Source: Oscillospiraceae bacterium
GTDB lineage: Bacteria; Bacillota; Clostridia; Oscillospirales; Ruminococcaceae
Assembly: GCA_019420135.1 (NCBI GenBank)
Contig: JAHZHS010000042.1
Location: forward strand, 1,404-14,722
DNA length: 13,319 bases
Reading direction: 5' to 3'
Within the stretch, counting starts at the first letter, position 1, and every line of letters begins with the position of its first letter. The translations under genes and the position numbers were made by a program. Below the pieces are notes generated by a model, which was given only the letters and a program-made list of their open reading frames with translations, was not told the DNA's origin and did not search any database. This document shows positions 12,703-13,319 of the stretch, piece after piece.

Positions 12703-13319
12703 TTATTTTGCTGCGGCGTCCGCCGCGGATGTCGTTTGCTGGGCCGTCTCTGCGGCGGGGGATACGGCGGGGGAAGCCTCCTGTCCCGCCTCTTCGGCCT
12801 GGGCGCGGGCGGCCTCCTCGGCCTCGTCCCGGGCCAGCTCGTCGGCCAGGGCCTGACGGCGGCGCAGGCGTTCCTCCTCCGGGGGGACCACATCGCTCTG
12901 CACCTTGCCGTCCAGGATGGTGATGATCCGGTCGGCACAGGCAGCCAGGGAAGGTTCATGGGTGACCATGACAAAGGTGATCTGGTCCTTTTTGGACATT
13001 TCCAGCATGCGCAGAAGCACCTGGCGGGAGGTCTTGCTGTCCAGATTGCCGGTGGGCTCGTCGGCAAAGATGACCTTGGGGCGGCTGACAAAGGCCCGGG
13101 CGATGCCCTGATCTCGTGCTTGCCGATGTACACCTTGCCGCGGGTGGGCTTTTCCAGCCCGGCCAGCTGGTTGAGCAGGGTGGACTTGCCGCTGCCCGAC
13201 TGGCCCACGATGCAGCAGAACTCGCCCTTTTCCACGCTGATGTCCACGTTGTCCAGGGCAACGACCCGCTCCTTGCCCACCGCATAGACCTTGCGCAGGC
13301 CCTCGGTACGGATGATCGG
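12703..13319 (-). pseudogene. ABC transporter ATPase, truncated by window edge, internal out-of-frame deletion
   Basis: Two frames together encode a MacB/LolD-type ATPase. The first (13319 to about 13110, continuing off the window) reads GLRKVYAVGKERVVALDNV and holds Walker A GQSGSGKST, ending at YIGKHEI. The second (about 13110 to 12703) resumes at QGIARAFVSRPKV and holds Walker B VIFADEP, D-loop GNLDS and H-loop VTHEP, then a 55-65-aa charged Glu/Ala/Arg tail. Between them the Q-loop, helical domain and LSGGQ signature, roughly 75-90 residues in this family, are missing, and the frame changes at the ATCAGG junction. In the first frame, translation would run on, fused to nonsense, through to the downstream gene. 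As written it cannot form a working ATPase. It may be a true pseudogene or an assembly error. Confidence 0.85.

Overview
The window is G+C-rich bacterial DNA with a strong preference for G or C at third codon positions. It looks like a Gram-positive Clostridia chromosome. The arg gene order, the DarA-HolB-RicT(YaaT) cluster, the AGGAGG-type ribosome binding sites and the sequence style suggest an Oscillospiraceae/Ruminococcaceae gut commensal of the Faecalibacterium/Gemmiger/Subdoligranulum type. That placement is inferred from style and gene content, not from a marker gene. No phage, transposase, CRISPR array, tRNA or rRNA was seen.

Layout. (1) 1-3222: the 3' end of an arginine biosynthesis operon, argJ (last 17 codons)-argB-argD-argF, closed by a strong hairpin terminator. 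(2) 3271-3789: an unrecognised 172-aa soluble protein. It converges on a metallophosphoesterase (3878-4615, minus), and the two share a bidirectional terminator. (3) 4616-5250: a 635-bp divergent intergenic region with lower G+C. It holds three sigma-A-like promoters, DnaA-box-like 9-mers flanking one of them, an imperfect 21-bp tandem repeat and a palindrome over a -35 box. (4) 5251-8337: a proteolytically dead rhomboid-like membrane protein, then the housekeeping cluster darA (c-di-AMP receptor)-holB (DNA polymerase III delta prime)-ricT/yaaT (PSP1). (5) 8510-8677: a 2[4Fe-4S] ferredoxin with its own promoter, leader and terminator, and codon use unlike its neighbours. (6) 8797-9740: two divergent regulators, a free-standing OmpR/PhoB-type winged helix with no receiver domain and an XRE-type protein, sharing a short AT-rich control region. 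(7) 9857-13319, minus strand: a three-gene ABC export operon. It encodes an ATPase (broken in this sequence), a secreted and membrane-anchored protein with a CARDB-like domain, and a MacB/FtsX-type permease.

How the genes work together. ArgJ-ArgB-ArgD-ArgF cover the acetyl-recycling route from N-acetylglutamate to citrulline. ArgB has the N-terminal helix typical of arginine-inhibited kinases, which is the expected control point of that route. DarA, HolB and RicT match a conserved Firmicutes neighbourhood near the replication origin in Bacillus subtilis, but no yaaR lies between darA and holB here. The ABC operon would make an inner-membrane complex plus an anchored surface partner of unknown substrate. 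Its ATPase lacks the middle of the nucleotide-binding domain, including the Q-loop and LSGGQ signature, and changes frame at about 13110. It is therefore either a pseudogene or an assembly artefact.

The items most worth a second look are the DnaA-box-like control region (4740-5190), the out-of-frame deletion in the ABC ATPase, the HPLP motif replacing HCLP in ArgF, the dead rhomboid next to the c-di-AMP receptor, and the receiver-less winged-helix regulator.
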